Assembly: GCF_002224245.2 (NCBI RefSeq)
Contig: NZ_NKHK02000009.1
Location: 1 to 64,000 of the forward strand
Reading direction: 5' to 3'
DNA length: 64,000 nt
From: Moraxella sp. VT-16-12
GTDB lineage: Bacteria; Pseudomonadota; Gammaproteobacteria; Pseudomonadales; Moraxellaceae
Part shown: positions 8,533 through 18,753 of the stretch, piece after piece
Layout: each line of letters opens with the position of its first letter
How positions within the stretch are numbered: position 1 is the first letter of the stretch
Translations under genes and position numbers: made by a program
The notes under the pieces: generated by a model
The model's database searches: none
What the model saw: the letters and a program-made list of their open reading frames with translations, nothing else
Told to the model about the DNA's origin: nothing

Positions 8533-10782
8533 ATGAAAAAAAACCACAATACCAAAACACCCAAATGGAACGACCCCAACGCCCATGATGAAGCCAACAA
8601 ATACCAAAATCCCATCCCTTCTCGCCTGCTTATCTTGCAAACTGTCGCCCAAATGAACAATGATGGCAAACCTGCGACAATGGAAAGTTTGGGTTTGCAT
8701 TTTGAGATTTTAGGCGATGAAGAGCGATTTTTTGCCCTAACCAACCGCCTAAAAGCCATGCTAAGAGACAACCAACTAGAACGCACAGACGGCATTCATT
8801 TTAGCATTGCTCCTTTGCCCCAAACCGTCATCGGCAAAGTATTAGCCAGCAGTAAAGGCTTTGGTTTTGTGGTGCTAGATGACATGCCAGACTTGTTTAT
8901 CCATGAAAAACAGCTGCGTGTGGTCTTTGATGGTGATGTGGTAGAAGCGGTGGCAATAGAGTTTCGTGGCAAAGCAGAAGCCCGCATTCAACAAGTGTTA
9001 GAGCGTGCCAGTACTGAGTTTATTGGTGTGTTAAGCGAAGATGAAGATGGCTATTTTGTCCATCTTGCTGGGGCAAACGCTCATCAGCCCATCACACTTA
9101 CTGACGATGATGTTGCTAAATTTGGGGCAACGGTGGGCGACAGTGTCAAGGTTGCCATCATTGACATGCCCACTTATCAAGAATACGCCACAGGCAAGAT
9201 TACCGAGCTTTTGACAAGTCTAAATGACCGTGAGCTCATCATAGAAACCACACTATTAAACCACGCCATACCTTCTGCGTTTAGCGCCGCCACGATAGAG
9301 CAAGCAAATGCCTATACCGAGCCAAGCGAGCTTGACATTAAAGGGCGTGTGGATTTGCGACAACTGCCATTGATTACCATAGATGGTGAAGATGCCCGAG
9401 ATTTTGATGATGCGGTCTATGCGTGCAAACGTGCTGGTGGCAATTATCGTGTGCTGGTCGCCATCGCTGATGTCAGCCACTACGTTACCCCCCAAAGCCC
9501 ACTTGATGTGGATGCTTATGAACGTGGCACGAGTGTCTATTTTCCCCATCGTGTCATCCCCATGTTGCCAGAAGTGCTGTCCAATGGACTGTGTTCGCTC
9601 AACCCCAAAGTGGACAGATTGTGCATGGTTGCTGACATTAAACTGTCCAGAACAGGCAAAGTAACTGGTTATGAGTTTTATCCTGCGGTCATGCACTCAA
9701 AAGCTCGCCTAACTTATAACCAAGTCAATGCTTATTTTGATGACCCCACCAATGAAACACTCCCTGACAGTTTGGTTAAAAATCCTGACGTAACAAAGTC
9801 AGTAGATACTCTATTTGCTTTATACCAAATCCTAGACAAACGACGTGAAGAACGTGGAGCAATGGCGTTTGAGACCGCCGAAAGCTACATTGTCTTTGGT
9901 GAAGATGGCGACATCACCGACATCAAAAAACGCACGCGTGGAGATGCTCACAAGCTCATTGAAGAGATGATGTTGCTTGCCAATACCTGTGGGGCAAATT
10001 TTGCCCTAAAACACAAACTGCCTGCCCTATATCGCAACCACGATAAGCCCAGCGATGAAAAAAGCACCAAATTATCCGAATACGTCAAATCCTTTGGGCT
10101 ATCCTTTCCCACCGAAAATCCCACCCATGCCGACTATCAACGAATCATCAAAGCCACTGAAGGCAGAGCCGACACACAAAGCATTCACGCCATGCTACTT
10201 CGTTCCATGATGCAAGCCAATTATAGCCCTGATAACATTGGGCATTTTGGGTTGGCTTATGATGAATACAGCCACTTTACCAGCCCCATTCGTCGCTACC
10301 CCGACCTAATGCTTCATCGAGCAATCAAAGACAAAGTAACAAACACCAAGCCCAAACAGACGATTTATAAGACCCTAGATGAAGCAGGTGAACAAACTTC
10401 CACCACCGAACGGCGTGCCGAAGAAGCCAGCCGTCATGTAGAAACGTGGCTAAAATGCCATTATATGCAGCGACATTTAGGCGATGAATTTACAGGCACA
10501 ATCACCACCGTAACCAGTTTTGGATTGTTTGTTACTCTAAATGATTTGTTTATAGATGGGCTGATTCACATCTCAAATCTGTCAGCAGAATATTATGACT
10601 ATGACGAAAGACAACAAGCCTTGATGGGTGAACGTGGCACAAGTTTTAAACTTGGCGAACAGTTGATGATTAAGGTGGCAGGGGTAAATATGGATTTGTT
10701 GCAAGTGGATTTTGCCTTGGTAGAAAAAATGAGCGACACCAAGACAAGCACACCCAAAAAGACAAAAAAGCAAAAATCATGA
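8533..10782 (+). CDS. rnr: Ribonuclease R
   Basis: 749 residues. RNase R is a processive 3'-5' exoribonuclease of the RNB family that can unwind structured RNA; it acts in rRNA quality control, mRNA decay and tmRNA-linked turnover. Domains in order: basic N-terminus with a winged-helix segment (about 20-85), cold-shock domains (KVLASSKGFGFVVL), the RNB catalytic domain with DGEDARDFDDAV (about 285-296), and a C-terminal S1 domain (FTGTITTVTSFGLFVTL). A lysine-rich tail ends the protein, as in other RNase R. The usual partner rlmB is not downstream. Confidence 0.96.
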   Translation: MKKNHNTKTPKWNDPNAHDEANKYQNPIPSRLLILQTVAQMNNDGKPATMESLGLHFEILGDEERFFALTNRLKAMLRDNQLERTDGIHFSIAPLPQTVIGKVLASSKGFGFVVLDDMPDLFIHEKQLRVVFDGDVVEAVAIEFRGKAEARIQQVLERASTEFIGVLSEDEDGYFVHLAGANAHQPITLTDDDVAKFGATVGDSVKVAIIDMPTYQEYATGKITELLTSLNDRELIIETTLLNHAIPSAFSAATIEQANAYTEPSELDIKGRVDLRQLPLITIDGEDARDFDDAVYACKRAGGNYRVLVAIADVSHYVTPQSPLDVDAYERGTSVYFPHRVIPMLPEVLSNGLCSLNPKVDRLCMVADIKLSRTGKVTGYEFYPAVMHSKARLTYNQVNAYFDDPTNETLPDSLVKNPDVTKSVDTLFALYQILDKRREERGAMAFETAESYIVFGEDGDITDIKKRTRGDAHKLIEEMMLLANTCGANFALKHKLPALYRNHDKPSDEKSTKLSEYVKSFGLSFPTENPTHADYQRIIKATEGRADTQSIHAMLLRSMMQANYSPDNIGHFGLAYDEYSHFTSPIRRYPDLMLHRAIKDKVTNTKPKQTIYKTLDEAGEQTSTTERRAEEASRHVETWLKCHYMQRHLGDEFTGTITTVTSFGLFVTLNDLFIDGLIHISNLSAEYYDYDERQQALMGERGTSFKLGEQLMIKVAGVNMDLLQVDFALVEKMSDTKTSTPKKTKKQKS

Positions 10783-10870
10783 ACCACAAAATTAAACAGC
10801 TAGGGCAAGTTACCGCCAACTGACTTGCCTGCAGGTTTTAAAGCATGAAAATACAATTGATTTATCACCC

Positions 10871-11047
10871 ATGACTCTTCCAAATAACAAAACAAAGCAT
10901 GACAGTTGCGATTTAACTTTACAAAATCAGGGGGACTTTTACATAAGCACTTCATGCATCTTTGACAATCCAGTTGGTGCAAACATCATCATTAATGATT
11001 ATGAAAGTTTTATTCAAAAAGTGGCGTATCGGATTTTATCACCATAG
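10871..11047 (+). CDS. Short unrecognised reading frame, possibly a gene remnant
   Basis: An ATG-started frame of 58 codons lies in the 288-bp gap between convergent rnr and uvrC. The composition looks protein-like (for example GDFYISTSCIFDNPVGANII), but I recognise no family. The frame is open further upstream to about 10796 without another ATG, GTG or TTG, and no ribosome binding site precedes the ATG. It may therefore be the 3' remnant of a lost gene. An inverted repeat (GGCAAGT/ACTTGCC) lies at about 10804-10829, just after rnr. Confidence 0.3.
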   Translation: MTLPNNKTKHDSCDLTLQNQGDFYISTSCIFDNPVGANIIINDYESFIQKVAYRILSP

Positions 11048-11070
11048 CCGCACAACAAGGCACGCTCAAA

Positions 11071-12888
11071 TCATCCATGCAATGCTTGATAAATCGTTCT
11101 TGCCAGCACTTTACCAATACCTTTGACATTGGCAATCTCCGATTCAGATGCACCCAACAGCTGTTGTATACCCCCAAAATGAGCCAACAAATCTCGCCTG
11201 CGTGTTGCCCCCAGATTAGGTATGACTTCCAACACAGATGACCCCCTTGCTTTGTCTCGTTTTTTGCGGTGGGCAGTAATGGCAAAACGGTGAGCTTCGT
11301 CCCTGATGTGCATGATTAAGTGCAAAGCCTTACTCTCTGGTGGCAAATCTATTGGCTCATGAGATAAAAAATGCAGCACTTCCAACCCTGCTTTTCGCCC
11401 TTCGCCTTTTGCCACGCCAACCAGTAATGTCTCATCCAACTTACCAAGCTCAGTCAGCACTTCTTTGGCAACGCCTAGCTGCCCCTTACCCCCATCAATC
11501 AATAACAAATCAGGCAAAGCGTGTTTGGTATAACGCCTTGTCAGCACTTGTCTCATCGCCCCATAATCATCACCACCGACCACGCCTTGTATGGCATACT
11601 GGCGATAATCTCGTTTTCTTGCTCCCCCATCATCAAACACCACACACGACCCCACCGCCATCTCACCCATGGTATGACTGATGTCAAAACATTCAATGCG
11701 GTTGATTACCCCATCAGACACCTGCGACAATACCGTTTGTAAAGCAACAAAACGGGTGTGCAGTTCTTTAAAATCAGACAGTTTAGCTGTTAAAGCATTG
11801 TTGGCGTTTAATATTGCCAGCTCTTGCCATTGTTTGCGGTGCGTTTGGGTGCGTGATTTGATGACGGTTTTTGTGCCAAATTGTTCAGACAACAATAAGA
11901 CAATGGTGTCTTTTTGGCTCAATTCTTGATTGACCAAAATCTCTTTTGGCAAATCATCACTCACATCGGCATAAAAAGTGAGCAAAAACCGCTCCAACCG
12001 CTCAGACAACTCCAAACCTGCCACATCATCTATAAAATAATTTTTACCCCCCAGCACCTTCCCCCCACGCACCGTCAAAACGTGCACCACCGTCAAGCCC
12101 AAATGCTCACTAATGGCAAACACATCAGCACAGCTGTCATCACCCACCAAATACACCGATTGCTGAGCGGTAACCTCAGAAAGCATGGTCAAGCGGTCTC
12201 TATAAAACACCGCTTGCTCAAAAAGCATCTGCTCGGCAGCGTCATGCATTTTTTGTGTCAGCGTGTCATGCAGTTCACTTGATTTGCCATTTAAAAACGC
12301 CACCGCCTGCCCCACACTCTCATCATAGTCCGCCTTATCAATCAAGCCCACACAAGGGGCAGTACAACGTTTGATTTGGTATTCTAAACAAGGGCGTTTG
12401 GCAGCTTTAAAGACAGCATTGGTACAATGACGGAGCAAAAAAAGTTTTTGCAAAAGTAACATCGCTTCTTTGGCACTACTGGCAGACGGATAAGGACCAA
12501 AATAACGACCTTGTGCATGATTGCCCTTGCCACGCCCCACCCCAAGGCGTGGGAATTTATCCTTAGACAGATACAAATACAAATAAGACTTATCATCACG
12601 CAAGATGACGTTATAAGGCGGTCTGTGTTCTTTGATTAGGTTTTGTTCAAGCAATAACGCTTCGCTTTCGCCACGGGTGATGATGGTCTCAATGTCATGA
12701 ATGCGTGCGACTAATGCCTGCGTTTTGGGATGCCCTATTGTTCCCACAAAGTAGCTACCGACCCGATTTTTAAGCGATTTGGCTTTACCTACATAGAGTA
12801 TCTCGCCTGATTTACCAAGCATTTTATAAACCCCCGGTAAATTAGGCAAACTTTTTAGCAGTTGGGATAAATGTGCTGATTGAGACAT
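11071..12888 (-). CDS. uvrC: Excinuclease ABC subunit C
   Basis: 605 residues, the normal UvrC length. UvrC makes the dual incisions around bulky DNA lesions in nucleotide excision repair, with UvrA and UvrB. The N-terminal GIY-YIG nuclease ([20 protein letters not shown], about 18-37) makes the 3' cut. A UVR motif lies mid-protein, the RNase H-like domain ([17 protein letters not shown]) makes the 5' cut, and helix-hairpin-helix motifs ([18 protein letters not shown]) are C-terminal. It converges on rnr. Confidence 0.97.
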   Translation of the reverse strand: MSQSAHLSQLLKSLPNLPGVYKMLGKSGEILYVGKAKSLKNRVGSYFVGTIGHPKTQALVARIHDIETIITRGESEALLLEQNLIKEHRPPYNVILRDDKSYLYLYLSKDKFPRLGVGRGKGNHAQGRYFGPYPSASSAKEAMLLLQKLFLLRHCTNAVFKAAKRPCLEYQIKRCTAPCVGLIDKADYDESVGQAVAFLNGKSSELHDTLTQKMHDAAEQMLFEQAVFYRDRLTMLSEVTAQQSVYLVGDDSCADVFAISEHLGLTVVHVLTVRGGKVLGGKNYFIDDVAGLELSERLERFLLTFYADVSDDLPKEILVNQELSQKDTIVLLLSEQFGTKTVIKSRTQTHRKQWQELAILNANNALTAKLSDFKELHTRFVALQTVLSQVSDGVINRIECFDISHTMGEMAVGSCVVFDDGGARKRDYRQYAIQGVVGGDDYGAMRQVLTRRYTKHALPDLLLIDGGKGQLGVAKEVLTELGKLDETLLVGVAKGEGRKAGLEVLHFLSHEPIDLPPESKALHLIMHIRDEAHRFAITAHRKKRDKARGSSVLEVIPNLGATRRRDLLAHFGGIQQLLGASESEIANVKGIGKVLARTIYQALHG

Positions 12889-12970
12889 GGCTTGATGTGT
12901 GCGATGAATTATTGTTTAAATAAGGGGAAAATACGGTTTTACAAGGCAAGTTACAGACATTTTATCATAC

Positions 12971-12992
12971 AAAAACCCCACCAATGGCGGGG
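12971..12992 (-). terminator. Intrinsic terminator of the rpsP-rimM-trmD-rplS operon
   Basis: On the minus strand the order is CCCCGCC, a 3-base loop, GGTGGGG, then a TTTTTGT tract. The 7-bp stem has one G-T wobble. It sits 35 bp downstream of the rplS stop. Confidence 0.85.
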
Positions 12993-13026
12993 CTTGTCAA
13001 ACTTAAAGGGCTTAAATAACCAACAA

Positions 13027-13398
13027 TTAAGCGTCTTTTTTGACATTAAGTTTTTCTTTGATACGAGCTGATTTACCAGAACGCTCACGCAGATAGTACA
13101 GCTTAGCACGGCGAACATCACCACGGCGTTTCACTTCAATACCACCGATGATGGGAGAATGTAGCTGGAACGCACGCTCAACGCCCACACCGCTAGAAAT
13201 CTTACGCACGGTAAAAGATGAATTAAGACCACGGTTACGCTTAGCGATGACCACACCTTCAAAGGCTTGCAGACGCTCTTTGTCGCCTTCTTGTACACGC
13301 ACTTTAACAACCACGGTATCACCAGGAGCGAAATTAGGTAGGTTGGTTTTTAGTTGAGATTGTTCAACGTGTTGAACTAGGGGGTGTTTGTTACTCAT
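13027..13398 (-). CDS. rplS: 50S ribosomal protein L19
   Basis: From the ATG at 13396-13398, which has GGAG seven bases upstream, the protein has 123 residues (E. coli 115). L19 lies at the 30S-50S interface. Family motifs are [45 protein letters not shown] and a C-terminal [20 protein letters not shown]. It is the last gene of the rpsP-rimM-trmD-rplS operon, 151 bp after trmD. A start ten codons further upstream is possible but gives a non-family N-terminus. Confidence 0.97.
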   Translation of the reverse strand: MSNKHPLVQHVEQSQLKTNLPNFAPGDTVVVKVRVQEGDKERLQAFEGVVIAKRNRGLNSSFTVRKISSGVGVERAFQLHSPIIGGIEVKRRGDVRRAKLYYLRERSGKSARIKEKLNVKKDA

Positions 13399-13549
13399 GG
13401 AAATCTCCAATACATGACATAGGCTCATACCTTCAATAGTGGCTTAAAGGTCGCATATCATCTTATCATCAGATTGATAACTCAATCAGCGTCTGAGCCA
13501 CACAGACATAAAACGGCTTATTATACTTATTCTTTGGGGGTAAATCAAG

Positions 13550-14305
13550 CTATTTATCCAGCTCTTTGAGCCATTTGGCTTGCTCTTTGGTGGGAGTGAA
13601 TTTATCCCACAAATCAGGTCGATGTGTTTTTGTGCGTTTTACCTGCTCTAAAAACCGCCATTTTTTGATGTTGGCATGATGTCCTGTCAGTAGCACATCA
13701 GGAACTTTTTTATCCTTAAAAATCAAAGGCTTAGTATAATGTGGACAATCAAGCAATCCATCTACAAAACTGTCTTGCAAAGCAGAATCATCGTTCATCA
13801 CATCAGGCAGACGGCGTATCACACTATCAGCCAGCACCATGGCGGGTAACTCTCCGCCTGTCAATACATAGTCGCCAATGGATATTTGGCTATCCACATA
13901 ACTTTCAATGACACGTTCATCCACACCTTCATAACGCCCACAAAGTAATATCATGCCATCAAACTGACAACATGACAGCACCATTTGCTCATTTAAAGAT
14001 GTGCCTTGGGGGGATAAATAAATGACAGGGCAGTTTGGATTTGGTATGCCTTTGTCGTCAAAATGCTGTTTTGCCAATGCTTTGGCGTACTCTATCGCTT
14101 GTGAAAGTGGCTCAGCAAGCATGACCATGCCCGGACCACCACCAAAAGGGCGGTCATCTATCCGCCGATAGTTATCGGTGGTAAAATCCCTAGGGCTAAT
14201 GATGTGTATCTGCACTTGCCCACGTTCTACTGCACGAGCTGTGATGCCATGCTCTGTGATGGCGGTGAACATCTGTGGCATGATACTGACAAACGCCAAA
14301 AACAT
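13550..14305 (-). CDS. trmD: tRNA (guanine-N1-)-methyltransferase
   Basis: 251 residues. TrmD methylates G37 next to the anticodon of tRNAs reading CNN codons and prevents +1 frameshifts. The SPOUT trefoil-knot signature is present: [13 protein letters not shown], then [22 protein letters not shown] and the knot segment [16 protein letters not shown]. Its ATG overlaps the rimM stop in a TGATG junction, indicating translational coupling. Confidence 0.97.
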   Translation of the reverse strand: MFLAFVSIMPQMFTAITEHGITARAVERGQVQIHIISPRDFTTDNYRRIDDRPFGGGPGMVMLAEPLSQAIEYAKALAKQHFDDKGIPNPNCPVIYLSPQGTSLNEQMVLSCCQFDGMILLCGRYEGVDERVIESYVDSQISIGDYVLTGGELPAMVLADSVIRRLPDVMNDDSALQDSFVDGLLDCPHYTKPLIFKDKKVPDVLLTGHHANIKKWRFLEQVKRTKTHRPDLWDKFTPTKEQAKWLKELDK

Positions 14306-14829
14306 CAGTAATCAGAACCCCACGCCACCAGCATGGTCTTGGCGGTCAAATCCACATTTAGCACCACATCACCATGCCAAGGAATGAGCCTTTCTTCGCC
14401 ATCAATGCTGTCTTTGGTAGGTTTGACGGCGATAATCTCATGAGCAGAAGTCTCAAACATTTGTTTTATCACCCCCAAATTTTCGCCTTGCTCGTTGATG
14501 ACCGTCAGTCCGACCAAATCCGACCAATAATACTCATCATCATCAAGTTTGGGAAAATGGGCTTTATCCACCCATATAGTCGCCCCATTCATGGTTTCAG
14601 CGACATTGCGGTCAGGAATTTCCTTAAAACTTGCCACCAATCCTGCCCCCTGCTCACGCCAATTGGTTACGGTCAAAGGCTTAAATCCTGTGGCGGTCTT
14701 AATGTACCAATTTGGCATATTAAAAATATCAGCACGGTTATCCGTATCACTAAACACCCACAGCCAGCCTTTAATGCCATAAGGTTTTTTTAGTGTGGCG
14801 ATTTTAATGAAATTATCAAAATTTTGCAT
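14305..14829 (-). CDS. rimM: 16S rRNA processing protein RimM
   Basis: 174 residues. RimM binds ribosomal protein S19 and helps 30S head assembly. The N-terminal RimM domain begins [21 protein letters not shown], and the C-terminal PRC-barrel contains [20 protein letters not shown] and a late [10 protein letters not shown] motif. The last base of its stop is shared with the trmD ATG. It lies 113 bp after rpsP, with a strong hairpin in that gap. Confidence 0.96.
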   Translation of the reverse strand: MQNFDNFIKIATLKKPYGIKGWLWVFSDTDNRADIFNMPNWYIKTATGFKPLTVTNWREQGAGLVASFKEIPDRNVAETMNGATIWVDKAHFPKLDDDEYYWSDLVGLTVINEQGENLGVIKQMFETSAHEIIAVKPTKDSIDGEERLIPWHGDVVLNVDLTAKTMLVAWGSDY

Positions 14830-14896
14830 GATTTGTTACTAACACAGACGGTTGATTTGGTGTAAAAAAACACATCACTCATAGGCAAAAACAACA

Positions 14897-14927
14897 AAAT
14901 CGGCTTGCGATAATCACAAACCGATTT
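14897..14927 (-). terminator. Strong hairpin between rpsP and rimM, possible attenuator
   Basis: A 13-bp stem (two G-T wobbles when read on the minus strand) with a 5-base loop lies 16 bp after the rpsP stop. On the transcribed strand the 3' arm is followed by TGTTGTTTTTG, a broken U-rich tract. It could terminate part of the transcripts, giving more S16 than RimM and TrmD, as is known for this operon in E. coli. The effect here is inferred. Confidence 0.55.
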
Positions 14928-14942
14928 ATCAATCATCAACGA

Positions 14943-15185
14943 TTATTGCTGAGCTTGCTTGACAAGTTGTGCAATACGGTCAGTCGGCTGAGCCCCTTTT
15001 GCAACCCATGCGTTATAGCTGTCTAAGTCAATGCGAAAAGACTCTTCTTGACCACGAGCCAAAGGGTTGAAAAAGCCGATTTTTTGAATGTGGCGACCAT
15101 CACGAGCGGCACGCTTATCAGCCACAACGATTTGATAGAATGGGCGTTTTTTTGAACCGCCACGAGCCATACGAATCACTACCAT
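14943..15185 (-). CDS. rpsP: 30S ribosomal protein S16
   Basis: 80 residues from the ATG at 15183-15185, matching the usual 80-90. S16 is an early-binding 16S rRNA assembly protein. The N-terminus [20 protein letters not shown] followed by [11 protein letters not shown] is the family signature. A longer frame starting at 15227 adds a non-family extension and is rejected. It is the first gene of the rpsP-rimM-trmD-rplS operon and is divergent from a sensor kinase gene. Confidence 0.96.
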   Translation of the reverse strand: MVVIRMARGGSKKRPFYQIVVADKRAARDGRHIQKIGFFNPLARGQEESFRIDLDSYNAWVAKGAQPTDRIAQLVKQAQQ

Positions 15186-15365
15186 GATAACTCTCTTTAA
15201 AAACTTTAAAATGGGGGATAAATGCAAGATAAGTCATACTGGTTGCCGGTTGAGGATGAGCCGTTGGCAATACCAGACTTTTAAACTTCTATTCTATCAA
15301 AAAAAATCGCCAAAATCAATGTTAATTTTATGTTAAAATGACACAAAAAATCATCGGACACGCCC

Positions 15366-16724
15366 ATGAAAAAACGTCATGATTTATGGTTGCTAAAATT
15401 TCGGTACTTTTTAAACTCCAACACCTTACACACCGTCATGATGATAAGTTTTATTGTCTTTATGAGTGTGGCGTTATCGTTGTGGGTATTTTGGCGAAGT
15501 TTGTATTTACCCGAGATTAAAAATCATGCCAACTACCTAGCAAGCGAGCTGAAACTCATTGACCAAGCCCATGTTCATCATGCCAAAAACCCACAAATGC
15601 TTGCTTGGGTGCGTCAGTATAGCCACATACAAGTTATTGATAATCCAAAAGATTTCCCCACCATCAATGATAAAATTGTGGCGGATTTTTTTACTGACCG
15701 CTTCGCTCGCCACGTCCAAGATGAGCTAGGCAGAGAAATTACGGTATATTTTAAATTTAAACCCACCCCACACCTATGGATACAAGACAGCAAGTATCCA
15801 AATTTATGGTTTCGTGAACCCATCAAATCCTACTCACAATACAGCACAGGCTTGTTTGTGGGATTTTTGGCAGGATTGCCTTTTTTAACCATTTTGGTGA
15901 TTTTGGTATTGGTTCGCAGGCTAAACCGCCCCTTAAAACGCCTAGAACGTACCGCCACTGATTATATCAATTTAGGGCACGCCACCACACTACCCACCCA
16001 CAAAGGCTCAAATGAAATTCGTAAGGTAAATACTGCTTTTAACCGCCTATTTCATACACTCGCCCAAGCCCAAAAAGAACGCACCATCATGCTCGCTGGC
16101 ATCAGCCACGACCTACGCACGCCACTCACTCGCATGAGATTGACCGCCGAGATGTTGCCTGATGAGTTTTTTCGTGAAGGGCTGGTGCTTGATATTGAAG
16201 ACATGGATGCCATTTTAGAGCAGTTTATTTCTTTTATGAAAGATGGTTCAGACGAAGCAATGCGAGCGATTAATTTGGACATGATTTTTCATGAAGTGAT
16301 GGTACAGTTTAACGAAATCCGCTTCATTTATTTTAATACCATTGAACATGAAGTCATGGTGCGTCCATTGTCCATCAAACGTTTGATTATTAATCTGGTC
16401 AATAATGCCATTCGTTATGGCAGTCAGCCCATACATCTGTCAGCAACCATACTGCCACCTGATGACCCACAAAACATTCACCCCATACTGCTTTTGTGCG
16501 TGCGTGATGAAGGCGATGGTGTGGCAGACAGTGAGATTGAACGCATCATGCAACCTTTTGAGCGTGGTGAGACGGCTCGCACTACCCAAGGAAGTGGCTT
16601 AGGACTTGCGATTGTGGAACGGATTGTGCGACTACATCATGGTAAAGTAGAAATTAAAAATCATGCAGAAGGTGGCTTACAGGTGTGTGTTAAAATCCCC
16701 CTGAGCCATCAAACCATCTCTTAA
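15366..16724 (+). CDS. EnvZ-like sensor histidine kinase without adjacent response regulator
   Basis: 452 residues with a standard inner-membrane layout: TM1 about 22-45, a periplasmic domain about 46-160, TM2 about 161-183, HAMP about 184-236, then the H-box AGISHDLRTPLTRMRL with the phosphorylated histidine near residue 248. The N-box (LIINLVNNAIRYG), the DEGDGV G1-box and the GSGLGLAIVERI G2-box form the ATPase domain. The H-box closely resembles EnvZ. No response regulator gene is adjacent; neighbours are rpsP (divergent) and a small membrane protein gene (convergent). Its partner, perhaps OmpR, must be elsewhere. Confidence 0.9.
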   Translation: MKKRHDLWLLKFRYFLNSNTLHTVMMISFIVFMSVALSLWVFWRSLYLPEIKNHANYLASELKLIDQAHVHHAKNPQMLAWVRQYSHIQVIDNPKDFPTINDKIVADFFTDRFARHVQDELGREITVYFKFKPTPHLWIQDSKYPNLWFREPIKSYSQYSTGLFVGFLAGLPFLTILVILVLVRRLNRPLKRLERTATDYINLGHATTLPTHKGSNEIRKVNTAFNRLFHTLAQAQKERTIMLAGISHDLRTPLTRMRLTAEMLPDEFFREGLVLDIEDMDAILEQFISFMKDGSDEAMRAINLDMIFHEVMVQFNEIRFIYFNTIEHEVMVRPLSIKRLIINLVNNAIRYGSQPIHLSATILPPDDPQNIHPILLLCVRDEGDGVADSEIERIMQPFERGETARTTQGSGLGLAIVERIVRLHHGKVEIKNHAEGGLQVCVKIPLSHQTIS

Positions 16725-16729
16725 CAAGC

Positions 16730-16903
16730 TTATTTGTTGCCAATCTCAGGTGGTAAGGTGTTGGTGGTATTTTCAAAACTGGTGGGTGCTTGCAAGTTGG
16801 CGTGAGCTTGTTGCAAATATTCTGGTTCTTTTTTTGGCACAAGTAACAAATAGCCAAACAAACCCACATTCGCAACCACCAAAAAACTAAATAAATATGG
16901 CAT
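16730..16903 (-). CDS. Small single-pass membrane protein
   Basis: 57 residues from the ATG at 16901-16903, which has AAGG about 8 bases upstream. The N-terminal half (MPYLFSFLVVANVGLFGYLL) is one hydrophobic membrane span. It is followed by VPKKEP and a polar, proline-containing tail ending in PEIGNK. I recognise no family. The gene ends 5 bp from the convergent EnvZ-like kinase gene and is 74 bp from bfmS. Span, start and ribosome binding site make a real gene plausible; function is unknown. Confidence 0.55.
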   Translation of the reverse strand: MPYLFSFLVVANVGLFGYLLLVPKKEPEYLQQAHANLQAPTSFENTTNTLPPEIGNK

Positions 16904-16977
16904 ATTTTTACCTTTACAAACACTTATTTTCAAATATTAGCATATTTTAACCAAAACACAATGCCAATAAACCCACA

Positions 16978-18669
16978 TTAAGGCTCGCCAATCACCTTTT
17001 TTTCACTTCTTGCTCCTGTCAGCTCATCTGCTGCAATAACCACACCAAGCTGTTTAGCAGGCCATTCCATGATGAATCTTGCACCATGTAAACTTGGACT
17101 TTCATCCACTCTCATGTTGCCATTAAACCAAAAAGCAATCCGAGACACAATAGACAACCCAAGTCCATAACCACCTGACGCACGGGTACGGCTGTCATCA
17201 AGGCGAGCAAAGGGGATAAAGACCTTTTCACGGTCAGCCTTAGGAATGCCCTGCCCATCATCTTCCACACTCACAAAAGCAACATTACGATGAACCCCTG
17301 CACTGATAATGATGGTGCTATTGGCATATCTTAGGGCATTGCCTGCCAAGTTTTGCACCACCCGATGCAAATAACGTCTGTCTGCCATTGCCACCACTTT
17401 AATATCAGGTGCGTTAATTTTAACAGTGATGGGCTTACCCAAAGCGTTGGTTTCTCGCTCAATCTGCTCCAACAAATCACGCAAACCAACCATCTGCCAA
17501 TCCATCTGGGGTGAGCCTTCTTCCAGTTTGGCGTAGGTTAAAATTTCATCAATCAATTCATTTAAAGACTCAATGTCTTCGTCAATATAATTTTTTTGTG
17601 ATTGACGTGAGTCATAATCATCATCATCAGCCAACATATCCACCGCAAAACGAATGCGAGCCACTGGTGTACGCAACTCATGCGACACCGCACGTGTCAG
17701 CTCTCTTTGTGATTGAATGAGCCGTTTGATGTGCTTGGTCATGGCATTAAACGCAGATGACAGCCGAGCAATGTCATCACTGCCCACCACCTGCACGCTG
17801 GTATCTAGCTCACCATTTGCCACCTTATTGACGCCCATTTGTAAAAGTTGTAATCGGCGTTGAAGTGGAAAAATCAGCCCATAAACCCCCACACTAATCA
17901 ACAACAAACAAATGATAATGACGCTCACAATAAGATTTAAAGGAAAATAATTAAACAGTGCCACAGGACCAACCATCACCGCCAAATCATCCATCTCAGA
18001 CTTGGCAATGATGGAAATATTGGGGTCTTGGGTGCTAGCACCATCTCTAAACAGAACAACAGGTTCACGACTGTCAAGCTTGGTAACCTGCTCAGGGTCC
18101 AACTCCAACGCCTGCACCGACTCCAAAGTGATGGGGTGTCCAAATTTATCACTCAAAAATTCAAGTCGCCCCCGTTTGCTGTCAAATGTTGGATAATTGG
18201 ACAAATCTTGGAGCAAAAATACCATCATCGCACGCACCTGTCGCTCCCCTAAGCGAGTAATGCGTGTCCATAAAACATTATTCTCATCGCCAATACGATG
18301 ATACACATAAGATTCGTTAGTTTTGGGATTATGGCGAACAACCGCCCTTTCTTCTTCCAAATGTTTTAATTCACGAGCCTTAAAACCAATACTGTCTATG
18401 GGCGACACCTTAAACTCAGACCCAAACAAAGCACTGGTATTTTCTAGCCATAAAGTACGCTCCTTGGGGGTCTTTTGAATTTGAATGCTTTGGCTAGTCA
18501 GATAAAATGCTCCCGTTGCCACCGATTCGCGATAAGATTGGATGCGTTCTTGGTTGATGGTTTCTATCAACAGGTATGCAAAAAATGCCACCGCCATACA
18601 CACAAGAAGCAATCCTGAATAAATGCGAAAAAAAATACTACGTTCAGCAAACGAAAATAAGGAAGTCAT
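16978..18669 (-). CDS. bfmS: Sensor histidine kinase BfmS (RstB family)
   Basis: 563 residues, close to Acinetobacter BfmS (about 549) and longer than E. coli RstB. TM1 about 14-36, periplasmic sensor domain 37-242, TM2 about 243-267, HAMP about 268-322, H-box RAVSHELRTPVARIRF with His about 330, N-box LAGNALRYA, and G-boxes DDGQGIP and GGYGLGLSIVSRI. In Acinetobacter BfmS acts with BfmR to control envelope stress, capsule and biofilm genes. It follows bfmR by 84 bp. That gap contains an imperfect hairpin (about 18687-18716). Confidence 0.9.
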   Translation of the reverse strand: MTSLFSFAERSIFFRIYSGLLLVCMAVAFFAYLLIETINQERIQSYRESVATGAFYLTSQSIQIQKTPKERTLWLENTSALFGSEFKVSPIDSIGFKARELKHLEEERAVVRHNPKTNESYVYHRIGDENNVLWTRITRLGERQVRAMMVFLLQDLSNYPTFDSKRGRLEFLSDKFGHPITLESVQALELDPEQVTKLDSREPVVLFRDGASTQDPNISIIAKSEMDDLAVMVGPVALFNYFPLNLIVSVIIICLLLISVGVYGLIFPLQRRLQLLQMGVNKVANGELDTSVQVVGSDDIARLSSAFNAMTKHIKRLIQSQRELTRAVSHELRTPVARIRFAVDMLADDDDYDSRQSQKNYIDEDIESLNELIDEILTYAKLEEGSPQMDWQMVGLRDLLEQIERETNALGKPITVKINAPDIKVVAMADRRYLHRVVQNLAGNALRYANSTIIISAGVHRNVAFVSVEDDGQGIPKADREKVFIPFARLDDSRTRASGGYGLGLSIVSRIAFWFNGNMRVDESPSLHGARFIMEWPAKQLGVVIAADELTGARSEKKVIGEP

Positions 18670-18753
18670 GCCAATTCACCCACAAAGATAAAAGCCAGCA
18701 CAAAGCTGACTTTATCACACAACCCATACACATGGCTTGTAACCATTTGATGA

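Noticed and set aside
10800-10982. Minus-strand 60-codon frame between rnr and uvrC
   Set aside because: Cys-rich and non-globular composition, no ribosome binding site; the opposite-strand frame looks more protein-like.
11010-11285. Minus-strand 91-codon frame at the end of uvrC
   Set aside because: Overlaps the conserved UvrC helix-hairpin-helix coding region in another frame.
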